64,000 bases of DNA from Georgenia daeguensis (GCF_039537705.1 NZ_BAABBA010000005.1:1-64000); one strand, 5' to 3'. Positions 8,889 to 18,440 are shown, counted from the first letter of the stretch. The notes: a model not told the origin generated them from the letters alone. Made by a program: numbers and translations.

Positions 8889-9479
8889 ATGGCATACCGA
8901 TCAGGCGACAACTTCACCGTTCTAACGGTGTGCACGGGCAACATTTGCCGCTCCCCCGCAGTCGAGCACCTCTTTCGCGCGGCCTTCGGGAGGAACAGCG
9001 GAGTCGATGTCGCCAGCGCGGGCACCGGGGCGCTCATCGGTCAGCCGGTGCACGGCCCGATGGCTGACCTGCTGCGCGGGGTGGACGTCGACCCGGACGG
9101 CTTCGCCGCGCGCCGGGTCACGGAGCAGATGCTCCGCGGCGCCGACCTCGTGCTCCCGCTGACGCGCGACCACCGCGCGCAGGTGGTGGACCTCGCGCCT
9201 GCGGTGGTGCGACGCACGTTCACGCTGCGCGAGTTCGCCCGCCTTGCGTCCGAGGTCGACCGGGACGAGCTCGAGGCCCGGGCGGGTGGGGCCGCCGCGA
9301 CGTCCGCCTCCCGGCTCGACGCGCTCATCCCGCTGGCCGCCGCGCGCCGCTCCGCTGTGGCCCCGGAGTTGGACGACGTCGTCGACCCCTACCGGCGCGA
9401 GCAGTCCGTGTACCAGAAGTCCTTCGACCAGCTCCTCCCCGCCGTGCGCACCATCGCTCAGATCGCGCTTCGGCTCTGA
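8889..9479 (+). CDS. Low-molecular-weight protein tyrosine phosphatase
   Basis: 196 residues. The signature VCTGNICRSP at 14-23 contains the catalytic C15-X5-R21-S22 loop. The general acid is probably the Asp of VVDPYR near residue 166. These enzymes remove phosphate from the tyrosine-rich tails of BY-kinases and so regulate polysaccharide chain length. The kinase gene lies at 12.4 kb. ATG at 8889 keeps the usual short N-terminus before the P-loop. ATG at 8871 or GTG at 8826 (with AGGTGAGG upstream) would add 6 or 21 residues. A 13-bp hairpin terminator follows. Confidence 0.85.
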   Translation: MAYRSGDNFTVLTVCTGNICRSPAVEHLFRAAFGRNSGVDVASAGTGALIGQPVHGPMADLLRGVDVDPDGFAARRVTEQMLRGADLVLPLTRDHRAQVVDLAPAVVRRTFTLREFARLASEVDRDELEARAGGAAATSASRLDALIPLAAARRSAVAPELDDVVDPYRREQSVYQKSFDQLLPAVRTIAQIALRL

Positions 9480-9538
9480 TCCCTCAGTCCCGACGACGGA
9501 AGCCGCCGTGGCTTCGATGCACGGCACCGGAGAAACAC

Positions 9539-9570
9539 AGCAGCCCCCGGCCGCATAGCCGGGGGCTGCT
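9539..9570. terminator. Bidirectional hairpin terminator
   Basis: agcagcccccggc (9539-9551) pairs perfectly with gccgggggctgct (9558-9570) around a 6-nt loop. It lies between the converging phosphatase and NCS2 permease genes and can serve both. Confidence 0.85.
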
Positions 9571-9583
9571 CGTTCGAGGCGCG

Positions 9584-11056
9584 TCAGCGCAGGCCGAGCG
9601 CCTCCTCGATCGGGCCGATGGCGAAGTAGACGACGAACAGCAGCGCCACGATCCACATGAGCGGGTGGACCGTCCGCGCCCCGCCCTTCCGTGCCGCGGA
9701 GAGGACGACGTAGGCGATGAAGCCCGCGCCGATGCCGACGGTGATGGAGTAGGCGAAGGGCATCAGGACGATGGTGAGGAACGCGGGGATCGCGATGGCG
9801 GCGTCGCGCCACGGGATCTCGACGACCTGCATCATCATGAGGAAGCCGACGATCACCAGCGCCGGGGTCGCCGCCTCGTAGGGCACGAACGCGGTGAGAG
9901 GGGAGAGGAACGTCGCCAGCAGGAACGCGATGCCGGTGACGATCGAGGCCAGGCCGGTGCGGGCGCCGTCGCCGACACCCGTGGCCGACTCGATGTAGCT
10001 GGTGTTGGAGGAGACGCCGGCGGCGCCGCCGGCGGCCGCGGCGATCGAGTCGACCACGAGGATGGAGCGGGTCCGCGGCGGGTTGCCCTCCTCGTCGAGC
10101 AGGTTTCCCTCGGCGCCGATGGCGACCATCGTGCCCATGGTGTCGAAGAAGTCGGCCAGCATGATCGAGAACACCAGCAGGATCGCGGCGATCGGGCCGA
10201 GCTTCTCGAAGGCGCCGAAGAGCGAGAACTCCCCCAGGGTGCCGAAGTCGGGGGCCTGGACCGGGGACCCGGTCAGGGTCGGGACGGTCAGCGCCCAGCC
10301 GCCGACGTTCGTCTCCGGGTTCGCCGCGCCGACGTTGGCGACGGCCTCGATGACCGCGGCCAGCACGGCGGCCACGACGATGCCGATGAGGATCGCGCCG
10401 CGCACGCCCTTGACCATGAGGAAGGCGATGAGCAGCAGGCCGACGACGAAGACGACCGCCGGCCAGCCGACGAGGGAGCCGTTGACGCCCAGCTGCAGCG
10501 GGGTGCCACCGGGGCGCACGATGCCCGCGTTCACCAGGCCGACGAGCGCGATGAACAGGCCGATGCCCACCGAGATGGCCACCTTGAGCGAGTGCGGGAC
10601 GGCCTTGAACACGGCCTCGCGCAGACCGGTGAGCACCAGGATCAGGATGATGAGGCCCTCGAGGACCACCAGGCCCATGGCGTCGGCCCAGGTCATCCCG
10701 GGCAGGTTCACCAGGGTGAAGGCGAGCAGGGCGTTGATGCCCATGCCGGCCGCAAGGGCGAGCGGGTAGTTCGCCACCGCGCCCATGAGGATCGACATCA
10801 GGCCGGCCACCAGCGCGGTGCCCGCGGCCACGGCGGGCAGGTTCGGCTCGGAGCCGCCGCCGAGGAACGCGCCGGTGGAGTCCGGCGTGGACAGGATCAG
10901 CGGGTTGACCACGAGGATGTACGACATTGCGAAGAACGTCACGAGGCCGCCGCGGATCTCGCGGCCCACGGTCGAGCCGCGCTCGGTGATCCGGAAGGTC
11001 CGGTCGAGCCAGCTGTCAGTAGTCCTGGGGGGCGCGCTCTGCGCAGGAGTGCTCAC
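9584..11056 (-). CDS. NCS2-family purine permease (AzgA/PbuG-like)
   Basis: 490 residues and about 12-14 membrane helices. Family landmarks include GGLVTFFAMSYILVVNPLIL near the N-terminus, AAGMGINALLAFT, FFDTMGTMVAIG and GVSSNTSYIESATGVGDG, the last of which is diagnostic for the AzgA branch of hypoxanthine/guanine/adenine:H+ symporters. The gene starts with GTG (11056) and has only a weak ribosome site. It stands alone, between a terminator and the sortase unit, and looks like core-genome DNA with high GC. The precise purine range is not visible. Confidence 0.9.
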   Translation of the reverse strand: MSTPAQSAPPRTTDSWLDRTFRITERGSTVGREIRGGLVTFFAMSYILVVNPLILSTPDSTGAFLGGGSEPNLPAVAAGTALVAGLMSILMGAVANYPLALAAGMGINALLAFTLVNLPGMTWADAMGLVVLEGLIILILVLTGLREAVFKAVPHSLKVAISVGIGLFIALVGLVNAGIVRPGGTPLQLGVNGSLVGWPAVVFVVGLLLIAFLMVKGVRGAILIGIVVAAVLAAVIEAVANVGAANPETNVGGWALTVPTLTGSPVQAPDFGTLGEFSLFGAFEKLGPIAAILLVFSIMLADFFDTMGTMVAIGAEGNLLDEEGNPPRTRSILVVDSIAAAAGGAAGVSSNTSYIESATGVGDGARTGLASIVTGIAFLLATFLSPLTAFVPYEAATPALVIVGFLMMMQVVEIPWRDAAIAIPAFLTIVLMPFAYSITVGIGAGFIAYVVLSAARKGGARTVHPLMWIVALLFVVYFAIGPIEEALGLR

Positions 11057-11153
11057 AAGGGCGGATTGTCGCAGAACGTCCCTGTGGTGGGAACCAATAT
11101 CTCGCCGGTGGCGTTGAGGAAAGTCACGCGCCGGGAAATCGCCTCCTGGTTGG

Positions 11154-11309
11154 TCAGCCGACCGTGGTCTCGAACATCCCGTAGTTCTGGGCTATCCACG
11201 GGAACACCCATGTGAACAGCGCGGCCACGACGGCGAGCGCCAGCACCAGCGCCTCGATCGCCTTGAGCCACCGCGGCCCGGGCAGGAGCCGCCAGATCGT
11301 CGCGTACAT
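11154..11309 (-). CDS. Mini membrane protein downstream of sortase (51 aa)
   Basis: 51 residues with one hydrophobic segment (AIEALVLALAVVAALFTWVF, about 17-36) and a short polar C-terminus. The start codon overlaps the sortase stop (ATGA) and is preceded by GGAGGAGAG, so translation is well supported. I do not recognise a named family. Similar small proteins adjacent to actinobacterial sortases suggest a membrane partner, but that is inference. Confidence 0.7.
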   Translation of the reverse strand: MYATIWRLLPGPRWLKAIEALVLALAVVAALFTWVFPWIAQNYGMFETTVG

Positions 11310-12094
11310 CAGCTCTCCTCCACGAGGTCGGCGGGCACGCCCTCGCCGCGTGGGATCCACTCGACGAACTGCCCGTGGGTGATCCACCGTTCCCGCGTGC
11401 TCCACAGCGGGTGGCAGGTGGTGAAGGTGATCATCCGCTCGGTGGGTGCGGCCGCCGGGTCGCCGGGCACGGGCGCGACCACGTCCACCTCGTCGGGCGT
11501 GACCACATAGTTGTCGGTGACCTCGTACACGAGCCAAGCCTGCGCGGTCTCGACGATGATTCGGTCACCGTTCTGGAGCTTGTCCACGTGCGCGAAGGCG
11601 GCGCCGTAGGACTGCCGGTGCCCGGCCAGCGCGAAGTTGCCCACGTCTCCGGGCAGCGCCGTCCCCGGGTAGTGACCTGCGGCGCCGGTGTTGAGGACGT
11701 CCCACATGCCGACGCCCTCGCGGATCGGCACCTCGTAGTCCGCGCCCCAGCGCGGCACGTGCAGGATGGCGAGGCTTTCGCCCTCGCCCACGGGCTCCAT
11801 CACCGGCGGCGCGTCGGTCCGGGGCTCGACCGGCTCCTCCACCGCCGGCGCCTCGAACTGCTGCCGCATCTCGTCGATCGCGGCGGTCTGGTCGCCGGCG
11901 ACCTCGACGTCGGTCCAGTAGACCTGCCACACGACGAACAGGCCGAGCAGCAGACCCGCGGTGAGCAGAAGTTCACCGACCACCCCGGCGATGCGGGCAC
12001 CGAGAGTCGGCCGACGACGCCGGGTGCCCTTTCGCCGTTCGGCCCGCCCGGCGGGGGCGTCAAGGGTGTCGGTGCTCACGGGCCCGGGCGTCAC
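11309..12094 (-). CDS. Class E sortase
   Basis: 261 residues. A basic N-terminus leads to a membrane anchor at ~36-58, then a Pro/Glu-rich linker. The sortase barrel carries His159 (LAGHR), Cys227 (TFTTC) and Arg236 (STRERW) as the catalytic triad. It would cleave a sorting signal outside the membrane and link the protein to the peptidoglycan precursor. The GTG start at 12094 overlaps the preceding stop by 4 nt (GTGA), and the stop overlaps the next ATG, so three genes are translationally coupled. A GTG six codons in is an alternative start. A possible substrate with LPDTG is encoded at 6.3 kb. Confidence 0.88.
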   Translation of the reverse strand: MTPGPVSTDTLDAPAGRAERRKGTRRRRPTLGARIAGVVGELLLTAGLLLGLFVVWQVYWTDVEVAGDQTAAIDEMRQQFEAPAVEEPVEPRTDAPPVMEPVGEGESLAILHVPRWGADYEVPIREGVGMWDVLNTGAAGHYPGTALPGDVGNFALAGHRQSYGAAFAHVDKLQNGDRIIVETAQAWLVYEVTDNYVVTPDEVDVVAPVPGDPAAAPTERMITFTTCHPLWSTRERWITHGQFVEWIPRGEGVPADLVEES

Positions 12095-12210
12095 ATGAAC
12101 AGCGCGGCGACCAGGAGGACGGTCGCGACGACCATGACACCGAACGCGACGTACTCCACCCGGCGCCAGTAGCGCTGGCGTTCGCTGTAGGACATCTTCT
12201 TGCGGGCCAT
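12091..12210 (-). CDS. Mini membrane protein upstream of sortase (39 aa, possibly 75 aa)
   Basis: The 39-residue form starts MARKKMSYSERQRYWRRV and ends in one hydrophobic helix (VAFGVMVVATVLLVAALFM). GAGGAT precedes this ATG. An in-frame GTG at 12318 would add a 36-residue Cys-rich leader (CAKCGQSWRGCSCVCEDAC) that resembles a small zinc-binding ribbon, also with a purine-rich site upstream. Which form is made is undecided. The stop overlaps the sortase start, so the two are co-translated. Confidence 0.6.
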   Translation of the reverse strand: MARKKMSYSERQRYWRRVEYVAFGVMVVATVLLVAALFM

Positions 12211-12395
12211 ACAGGCATCCTCGCAGACGCAGGAACATCCCCGCCACGACTGTCCGCATTTGGCGCATTTCGCGCCGACAACTTGCGGGACGACCGGTTC
12301 GGGAATGCCGACGACCACCGGACGGTTGCCTTCCGGAGGATGACGGCCCTTATGCGAGACTGGCCCCTGGTTGTCTGCAAACCTGGGGGCCCTCC

Positions 12396-13859
12396 GTGGA
12401 ACTGAACGAGTACATCAGCATCCTGCGCAAGCGTTGGGTCAGCGTGGCGACCATCGCGCTGGCCACTCTTGCTGCGACGGCCGCCGTCACGCTGATGCTG
12501 ACGCCAATGTTCAGCGCCTCGAACCGGATGTTCTTCGCGGTTGAAGGCGGTGACTCGGTCTCTGATCTGGCCCAGGGCTCAACTTTTACGGAACGGCAGA
12601 TGACCTCGTACGCCGAGGTCGCGACTGCTCCGCTGGTCCTCGAGCCCGTCATCGACGACCTCGGCCTCGACACCACCCCGAAGGGACTGGCCAACGCCCT
12701 CACCGTCACCGTGCCTGCAGATACGGTGATCCTCGACATCACGGCTACCGACGAGCGGCCCGAGCAGGCGGCTCAGATCGCCAATGCGGTCGCCAAGCAG
12801 CTGGCCGTCGCCGTCGGAGAGCTCTCTCCCGAACGTCAGGACGGCGCCGAGGCGGTCCGTGCCACGGTCACCACTCCGGCCACCGCCCCGGCCGACCCGT
12901 CCTCCCCAAACATCACCCGCAACCTCGTACTGGGGCTGGTGCTGGGACTCATGCTCGGCGTCGGCGTCGCCCTTCTGCGCGAGATGCTCGACACCAAGGT
13001 CCGCGACGAGAAGGATATCAGCGCCGTCACCGACAGCTCCGTCATCGGAACGATCGGTTATGACTCGGCGGGCGTCGAGCACCCCGTCTTCATGTACGAC
13101 GACCCGGCCGGCCAGCGGGCCGAGGCGGTGCGCCGGCTGCGCACCAACCTGCAGTTCGTCGACCTGGCGGACCGGCCCGGCTCGATCGTGGTGACCTCGT
13201 CCGTGCCGGGTGAGGGGAAGTCGACGACGGCGATCAACCTGGCGGTCGCCCTGGCCGACTCGGGGGCACGCGTCGTCCTCGTGGACGCGGACCTCCGGCG
13301 TCCGTCCATCGCCGACTACATGGGTCTCGAGGGCCGCGTCGGCCTGACGACCGTGCTCATCGGCCGCGCGGAGATTGGTGACGTCGTCCAGCCATGGCGC
13401 GACACCTCGCTCGACGTCCTACCGTCCGGGCAGATCCCGCCCAACCCGAGCGAGCTGCTCGGCTCCCGGGCGATGGCCACCCTGCTCGGCACGCTGACGC
13501 AGTCCTACGACATGGTGCTCATCGACAGCCCCCCGCTGCTGCCCGTCACCGACGCCGCGGTGCTGACCAAGCTCGCGGGCGGCGCCGTCGTGGTGGCCGG
13601 CGCGGACAGGATCCACAAGGCACAGCTGCGCGAGTCGCTGGACAACCTGGAGAACGTCGGCGCTCGCATGCTCGGTCTGGTGCTCAACAAGGTCGAGCAG
13701 AAGGGCCGGGACGGGTACGAGTACACGTACGAGTCGTACACGTCCGGCGAAACGGTCGGGGACAGCGGCGGGCGCCGCAACGGCCGGCGCATGGAGTCGG
13801 GTTCTCGGGGTGCGACCTGGCCGGGCAAGCCGCTCGCCGCGCAGAGCCGCAGGCAGTAG
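12396..13859 (+). CDS. Polysaccharide biosynthesis tyrosine autokinase (BY-kinase, Wzc/CpsCD-like)
   Basis: 487 residues in one chain. An N-terminal Wzz-like chain-length domain lies between membrane helices at ~15-36 and ~172-194. A cytosolic P-loop kinase follows, with Walker A VPGEGKST (270-277), Walker A' VVLVDADLRRP (~293) and Walker B MVLIDSPP (~373). The tyrosine-rich tail DGYEYTYESYTSG (~439-451) is the autophosphorylation cluster. It sets capsule chain length together with the polymerase and the phosphatase at 8.9 kb. The start is GTG, giving the classic MELNEYISILRKRW opening. A decayed copy of the tyrosine-tail coding sequence is found at 18167-18194. Confidence 0.92.
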   Translation: MELNEYISILRKRWVSVATIALATLAATAAVTLMLTPMFSASNRMFFAVEGGDSVSDLAQGSTFTERQMTSYAEVATAPLVLEPVIDDLGLDTTPKGLANALTVTVPADTVILDITATDERPEQAAQIANAVAKQLAVAVGELSPERQDGAEAVRATVTTPATAPADPSSPNITRNLVLGLVLGLMLGVGVALLREMLDTKVRDEKDISAVTDSSVIGTIGYDSAGVEHPVFMYDDPAGQRAEAVRRLRTNLQFVDLADRPGSIVVTSSVPGEGKSTTAINLAVALADSGARVVLVDADLRRPSIADYMGLEGRVGLTTVLIGRAEIGDVVQPWRDTSLDVLPSGQIPPNPSELLGSRAMATLLGTLTQSYDMVLIDSPPLLPVTDAAVLTKLAGGAVVVAGADRIHKAQLRESLDNLENVGARMLGLVLNKVEQKGRDGYEYTYESYTSGETVGDSGGRRNGRRMESGSRGATWPGKPLAAQSRRQ

Positions 13860-14025
13860 ACGTACGGACGGGCGGGGTTTTCGCCGGTTCATCTCCACCT
13901 CGGCGAGTCGTCGCCTTGGAGCCACCTCCGCGTCGGCCTGGTGCCTAATTCCGTTCACGCTCGGCTGGAATCGTCAGGTTCGGCCGGTCAGGGGGACCGG
14001 TCGCATCCCGACAGGAGCCCGATAC

Positions 14026-15846
14026 GTGAACGTGCCCGAACGCTCGTCCAGCGCCCGACTTCACCGACCGCTGCGCCTCACCACCACCGCCCTCGCCCTC
14101 GCGGCGTGCGGCGCGGTGCTCTCCACCGCCGTCGCCACCGCCGCGCCCGTCGACACGGCTGACCCTGCCAACTGGGCCGAGACGGCCTACCGGGGCGGCG
14201 TCGAGGTCGTCGCCGGCACCGACGAGACCCCGGAGAGCATCGACGGCGTCGTCTTCGAGGACAAGAACAAGAACTCGGTGCAGGACTCGGGCGATCCGGG
14301 CCTGCCCGGGGTGACCGTCACGAACGGCCGCGACGTCACCACGACCGACGGCCAGGGCCGCTACGAGCTCCCGGCGTTCGACAACATGACCGTCTCGGTC
14401 ACCCAGCCCCGCGGCTACCAGGTGCCGGTGGACGAGGACAACGTCGCCCAGTTCTTCTACCACCACCTGCCCGAGGGCTCCCCTGCGCTGCGCTACGGCG
14501 GCATCGCCCCGACCGGCCCGCTGCCGGACGCGGTGAACTTCCCGCTCGCCCAGTCCGCGCTCACCCAGTCCCCGGACCAGAGCTGTGTCATCGGCGGCGA
14601 CATCCAGACCTACGACCTCGAGGAGGTCGAGTTCGCCCGGGCCGGCGCGTTCGCCGACCTCGCCGAGCGCACCGACTACGCCGGCTGCGGCGTCACCTTC
14701 ATCGGTGACGTCGTCGGCGACGACCTCTCCCTCTACCCGCAGACCCGCGAGCTGGCCGGCATGCTCAACGGCCCGGCACGGTTCCTGCCCGGCAACCACG
14801 ACCTCGACTTCGACGCCACCACGAGCGAGCACACGTTCGACACCTTCCGCGCCAAGCTCGGCCCGGAGTACTACTCCTACGACTCAGGCAAGGCCCACGT
14901 CGTCGCCCTGAACACCGTCGAGTATAAGGCCGGCACCTCATACACCGGCGCGCTGGACGCCCAGCAGCTCGAGTGGCTCCGCAACGACATCGCCCAGGTG
15001 CCGGAGAACCGGCTCATCGTCCTCGCCTCCCACATCCCGCTGCTCGACTACGCCGACCAGGGCGCCGCCCGCCACCAGGTGGCCCAGGTGCAGGAGATCT
15101 ACGAGATCCTCGAGGGCCGCGAGGTCGTCGCCGTCGGCGGCCACACCCACAGCATCGAGAACCTCCGCGAGGGCGACAGCCTCACCGGCTGGAACGAGCT
15201 CTTCGGCGTCGAGGGCCTGCCCTTCACCCACATCACCTCCGGCGCCATCTCCGGCGACTGGTACTCCGGCCGCCTCCTGGAGGAGGGCTACCCCACCGCC
15301 ATCCAGCGCGACGGCGGCCGGCCTGGAGTGCTCACCCTCGACATCAAGAACAACACCTTCCAGGAGCGCTTCACCGTGCGCGGTGAGGACGGCGACCACC
15401 AGATGGCCCTGGGCCTGAACACCCCGCGCTACCGCGACTGGTACGCCCAGTACCGCACCAGCCGCGGGTCCGCGCCCGCGTTCGAGAACCCGCTCGCCGT
15501 CTCCCAGGCCGACCTCGCCGGCGCCACCTGGCTGACCACCAACTTCTGGATGGGCTCCACCGGCTCCACTGTCGACGTCACAATCGACGGCGGCGAGCCG
15601 GTCGAGGCGGTCCGCACCCAGCAGATGCAGGGCGAGGGCCAGCTCGTCGGCGCCGAATGGTCCGACCCGGCCGCCGTCCAGGAGCAGCTCGTCCACGGCG
15701 GCAGCCTCGCCGACCGCTCGATGCACCTGTGGCGCCTCGAGCTGCCGGCCGACCTCGCCGTCGGCCAGCACACCGCCGAGGTGACCGCGACCGACGTCCA
15801 CGGCCGCACCTTCACCGAGACCCTCACCTTCGAGGTCACCGAGTAG
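14026..15846 (+). CDS. Secreted calcineurin-like phosphoesterase with N-terminal SdrD-B-like domain
   Basis: 606 residues. A signal peptide (~10-40) is followed by an SdrD B-like / prealbumin-type domain (~74-117, VFEDKNKNSVQDSGDPGLPG). The metallophosphoesterase core has metal ligands in GGDIQTYD (~190), GDVVGDD (~227), PGNHDLDFD (~254), SHIPLLDY (~334) and GGHTHSIEN (~371). A C-terminal beta domain (~450-605) completes the protein. It probably hydrolyses a phosphodiester outside the cell, with the substrate unknown. GTG at 14026 is preceded by AGGAG. It is followed by a GC-rich terminator. A truncated decayed copy of the 3' end, with its terminator, lies at 18204-18492. Confidence 0.88.
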   Translation: MNVPERSSSARLHRPLRLTTTALALAACGAVLSTAVATAAPVDTADPANWAETAYRGGVEVVAGTDETPESIDGVVFEDKNKNSVQDSGDPGLPGVTVTNGRDVTTTDGQGRYELPAFDNMTVSVTQPRGYQVPVDEDNVAQFFYHHLPEGSPALRYGGIAPTGPLPDAVNFPLAQSALTQSPDQSCVIGGDIQTYDLEEVEFARAGAFADLAERTDYAGCGVTFIGDVVGDDLSLYPQTRELAGMLNGPARFLPGNHDLDFDATTSEHTFDTFRAKLGPEYYSYDSGKAHVVALNTVEYKAGTSYTGALDAQQLEWLRNDIAQVPENRLIVLASHIPLLDYADQGAARHQVAQVQEIYEILEGREVVAVGGHTHSIENLREGDSLTGWNELFGVEGLPFTHITSGAISGDWYSGRLLEEGYPTAIQRDGGRPGVLTLDIKNNTFQERFTVRGEDGDHQMALGLNTPRYRDWYAQYRTSRGSAPAFENPLAVSQADLAGATWLTTNFWMGSTGSTVDVTIDGGEPVEAVRTQQMQGEGQLVGAEWSDPAAVQEQLVHGGSLADRSMHLWRLELPADLAVGQHTAEVTATDVHGRTFTETLTFEVTE

Positions 15847-15861
15847 CTCACAGCACATCGG

Positions 15862-15889
15862 AGGGGCGGGGTCTGCCGACTCCGCCCCT
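15862..15889 (+). terminator. Hairpin terminator of the phosphoesterase gene
   Basis: aggggcgg (15862-15869) pairs with ccgcccct (15882-15889), with additional inner pairing. It lies 16 bp after the stop codon. Confidence 0.75.
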
Positions 15890-16249
15890 TCGCCGTCCTC
15901 GGACCGTCAGGGTTCGCGTGCTGAGCCGTCGAGCTGGGCACATCTCGTCATTCGAAGAAATCCGACATATCTCGCCCCGCGCGGCTGATTTGCGCTTGAT
16001 GACGGTCGGGGCTGAGCCTGGCATCCCCCGCATCTGAGCACGGACTCCCCGCGTCGCTATAGGTCACCGTCGAAACTATCCGTTGAGGCTCTTCCTGGGG
16101 GCACACTCGCAGGGCTGGCACATGGCACTCGGCCTATGGCCACAGTCCTGCTCCGCCGGGCGACGTGGCGGCTCACATGGCGAGAGTCACGCGGCTTGGC
16201 GCCATGGGCCGGAACCAGAGGGGCGGCCAGGATCCGGTCGCGTGGGAAG
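15890..16249. other. Leader region of the O-antigen ligase gene
   Basis: About 360 bp without a credible gene. It must contain the promoter for the next gene, but no clear -35/-10 pair or operator stands out. Confidence 0.4.
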
Positions 16250-17608
16250 ATGCACGGCATGGACCGCCTCTTCCTCGCAACGCTTGGCGTGGCCAGTGCT
16301 CTGATCTGGGTGGGGGTCTTAGTGGGGATAGCGCTCAAGCGACGCAAGGAAGCAGGGGGGCAGCGCCGGCCCGACGTTCCTTGGATGCCGATCCTCGTTG
16401 TCATCGCCTGGGCAAACGGTGTAGTGCCGAGTTTCCTGAATCTGGTCATCGCCGGCAGACCACCGGTAGACATTTCGGCCTCTACTACGCTGGCCCCGCC
16501 AGCCGCCATGGCCGCGCGTTTTCTGCCCATGCTGTTCGTCCTCTTCTGTGCCGCTGCCCTCCTGCATGAGAAGGAACGGCCCCCGGCGGTTGGCGCGGGG
16601 CGCATGTGCCTATTCCTTGCGCCCTGGGCTATGGGCCAACTCGCCACACTGGCGGCCGGTAAGTCGATAGGGCCGATGACGCTGGTCCTGCTCCCGGTCC
16701 TCGCCCTCGTGGCCTGGAAAATCGGTCCACCTCTGCGGGACCTGAGGATCGTCGGCATACTAACGGCGGTTACGGCTGCGGGAAGCCTAGTGCTGTGGAA
16801 GTTCGCACCTGAGGTTGGCGCCGTATCTGCCCCTTCAACGGGGGCGAAGGCCGCTCTTGATCAGCTCCTAGCTGGCCCGTACAACCACCCAAATACGCTG
16901 GGTATGGCATTGGTGGTTGGGTTGCCCGCCGTGGCGTTGTTTGCCAACCGTCGGTGGAGGTTCATCGCCACCGTCGTAGTGGTCGCTGCTACGTGGCTCA
17001 CCGGCTCGCGCACAGCTCAGTTCTCGGTAGCGCTGATTCTCGTAGCAATGTACGTCCTGCCGCGCACAGGCCGGGCCAGGCGAGGATTCTTTCTATTGGC
17101 GGCCGTCTTACTAATTTCCACCCTGGTGCTGATCCCGTTGACCACCACGGACCCAAACGCTTACAGCGAGCGTGGCCGCATCTGGATGACGAGCCGGGAC
17201 TCGTGGGCTGGCAGCCCACTCTTCGGCGGAGGCGTGACGTTCTACCCCGACACGGGCCGCTACGTCACCGCCTTCGGTAGCTTCGCATTCCACGGCCACA
17301 ATCTGTTCATCCATTTCCTCACTACTTCAGGGATCGTCGGAGCCGGCGCGCTAGTCATCGTCGTTCTTGCGGCGGTGAAGGCATCACAGAGGTACCTCAG
17401 CCGGGGCCATATTTTTCCTGCTGCCTTCGTGCTGGGGTTTCTCGCGCTGGCATTCCTGGAGGTGGCGACAGACTTCCAGAACCTCAGCACCCTGGGCTTC
17501 GCCGTCTGGACGTCTCTTGCGGTAATCCTGTTCAGCCACGATCAAGTCACCCCGACAACATCAGCCCCAATAAGGCAAGCGCCTGCCGCACATCGCCTAC
17601 GGGCCTAA
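16250..17608 (+). CDS. O-antigen ligase/polymerase family membrane protein (WaaL/Wzy-like)
   Basis: 452 residues with about 10-12 membrane helices. The motif YNHPNTLGMALVVGLPA before a run of helices, and the large extracytoplasmic loop around YSERGRIW followed by FHGHNLFIHFLTTSGIVGAG, are characteristic of the O-antigen ligase family. In this context a role as the repeat-unit polymerase (Wzy) is at least as likely as ligation. ATG at 16250 has GGGAAG upstream, and the second ATG at 16259 is possible. Composition is mixed and lower in GC than its upstream neighbour, in keeping with horizontal transfer of capsule-specific genes. Confidence 0.82.
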   Translation: MHGMDRLFLATLGVASALIWVGVLVGIALKRRKEAGGQRRPDVPWMPILVVIAWANGVVPSFLNLVIAGRPPVDISASTTLAPPAAMAARFLPMLFVLFCAAALLHEKERPPAVGAGRMCLFLAPWAMGQLATLAAGKSIGPMTLVLLPVLALVAWKIGPPLRDLRIVGILTAVTAAGSLVLWKFAPEVGAVSAPSTGAKAALDQLLAGPYNHPNTLGMALVVGLPAVALFANRRWRFIATVVVVAATWLTGSRTAQFSVALILVAMYVLPRTGRARRGFFLLAAVLLISTLVLIPLTTTDPNAYSERGRIWMTSRDSWAGSPLFGGGVTFYPDTGRYVTAFGSFAFHGHNLFIHFLTTSGIVGAGALVIVVLAAVKASQRYLSRGHIFPAAFVLGFLALAFLEVATDFQNLSTLGFAVWTSLAVILFSHDQVTPTTSAPIRQAPAAHRLRA

Positions 17609-17870
17609 CTTCAATGCGCGTACTGGCGACGTAGTCGACGATCTCGTTGAGCGAGGCGGTATACATTACTTGCTGATCGGCGGTTCCAGCGACTACGGTT
17701 TACAGCGTAAAGAGCGGTGATGTGCCGTCCTCGAGCGGTCGGTGGATCCAGGTCCTCCTCCTCCACGACCTGCCACGCGGACGTGACCAGCGGAAGCGGC
17801 GCCGAAACGGCACCGGGCGCCGTGGGGGCTCCGCATTCGTGTCGTAGAGGTGCGACAGGTAGAGAAGTCT

Positions 17871-17894
17871 GACCCGTGTCTGACGCTACGTTCC
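17871..17894 (+). repeat. ISL3 transposase 5' end remnant
   Basis: gacccgtgtctgacg-tacgttcc matches 18727-18750 with one mismatch. It marks an older ISL3 insertion or recombination at this spot. Confidence 0.6.
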
Positions 17895-18166
17895 TGCTCC
17901 TGCTACCCGGTGCTCTGTGCTGCTCGACCGTCCGGTTGTGCACGCTTACGCCTATCGCGCCGCCGGCACGCCGGTTCTATCGCGCCGCCGGCCGCCAGCC
18001 ACATCAGCAGCAGGCCGCGGCTCACAACGAACAACCCACACCACCTCCACCGGCCCCGTGATGGTTCGCCCGAAGGGACCAGCCTCCAGTCGACCGAGAC
18101 TTCTCCGGAGCTGATGTGGGGAAGGGCAGGTCCTCGACGCCGAAGGGATCGGACCTCCGCGTAAGT

Positions 18167-18440
18167 CGGGACGGGTACGAGTACACGTACGAGTTCCTAC
18201 AAGTGGTACGCCGCGAACCCTGTCAACCGCGGGTCCACACCGGCGCTCGAGAACTGGATGGGCAGCACCGGCTCCGGTGTCGACGTCGTAATCCACGGCG
18301 GCAAGCCGCGCCGGCCGCACGGTGCTCCAGCGGCGCCTCGAACTGCCGACCGACCTCGCCGTCAGCCGCCAGACCGCAGAAGTGCGCAGGACCGACGTCC
18401 ACGGCCGCACGTTGACCGAGACCCTCACCTTCGGGGTCAC
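18167..18440 (+). pseudogene. Fused remnant: BY-kinase tyrosine tail joined to phosphoesterase C-terminus
   Basis: Positions 18167-18194 are identical to 13707-13734 of the BY-kinase gene (encoding RDGYEYTYE). From 18204 the sequence follows the last part of the phosphoesterase gene (15439-15846): WYA...RGS.PA.ENWMGSTGSGVDV, then RRLELPTDLAV, TDVHGRT and TETLTFGVTES. About 170 bp are deleted internally and the original stop codon is lost. It cannot make a functional protein. The junction shows that a second kinase-phosphoesterase region once existed here and collapsed by deletion. Confidence 0.8.

Noticed and set aside
17611..17943. Minus-strand 110-residue frame after the O-antigen ligase gene
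   Set aside because: It has no ribosome site and no family resemblance, and it runs into the scar with the ISL3 remnant.
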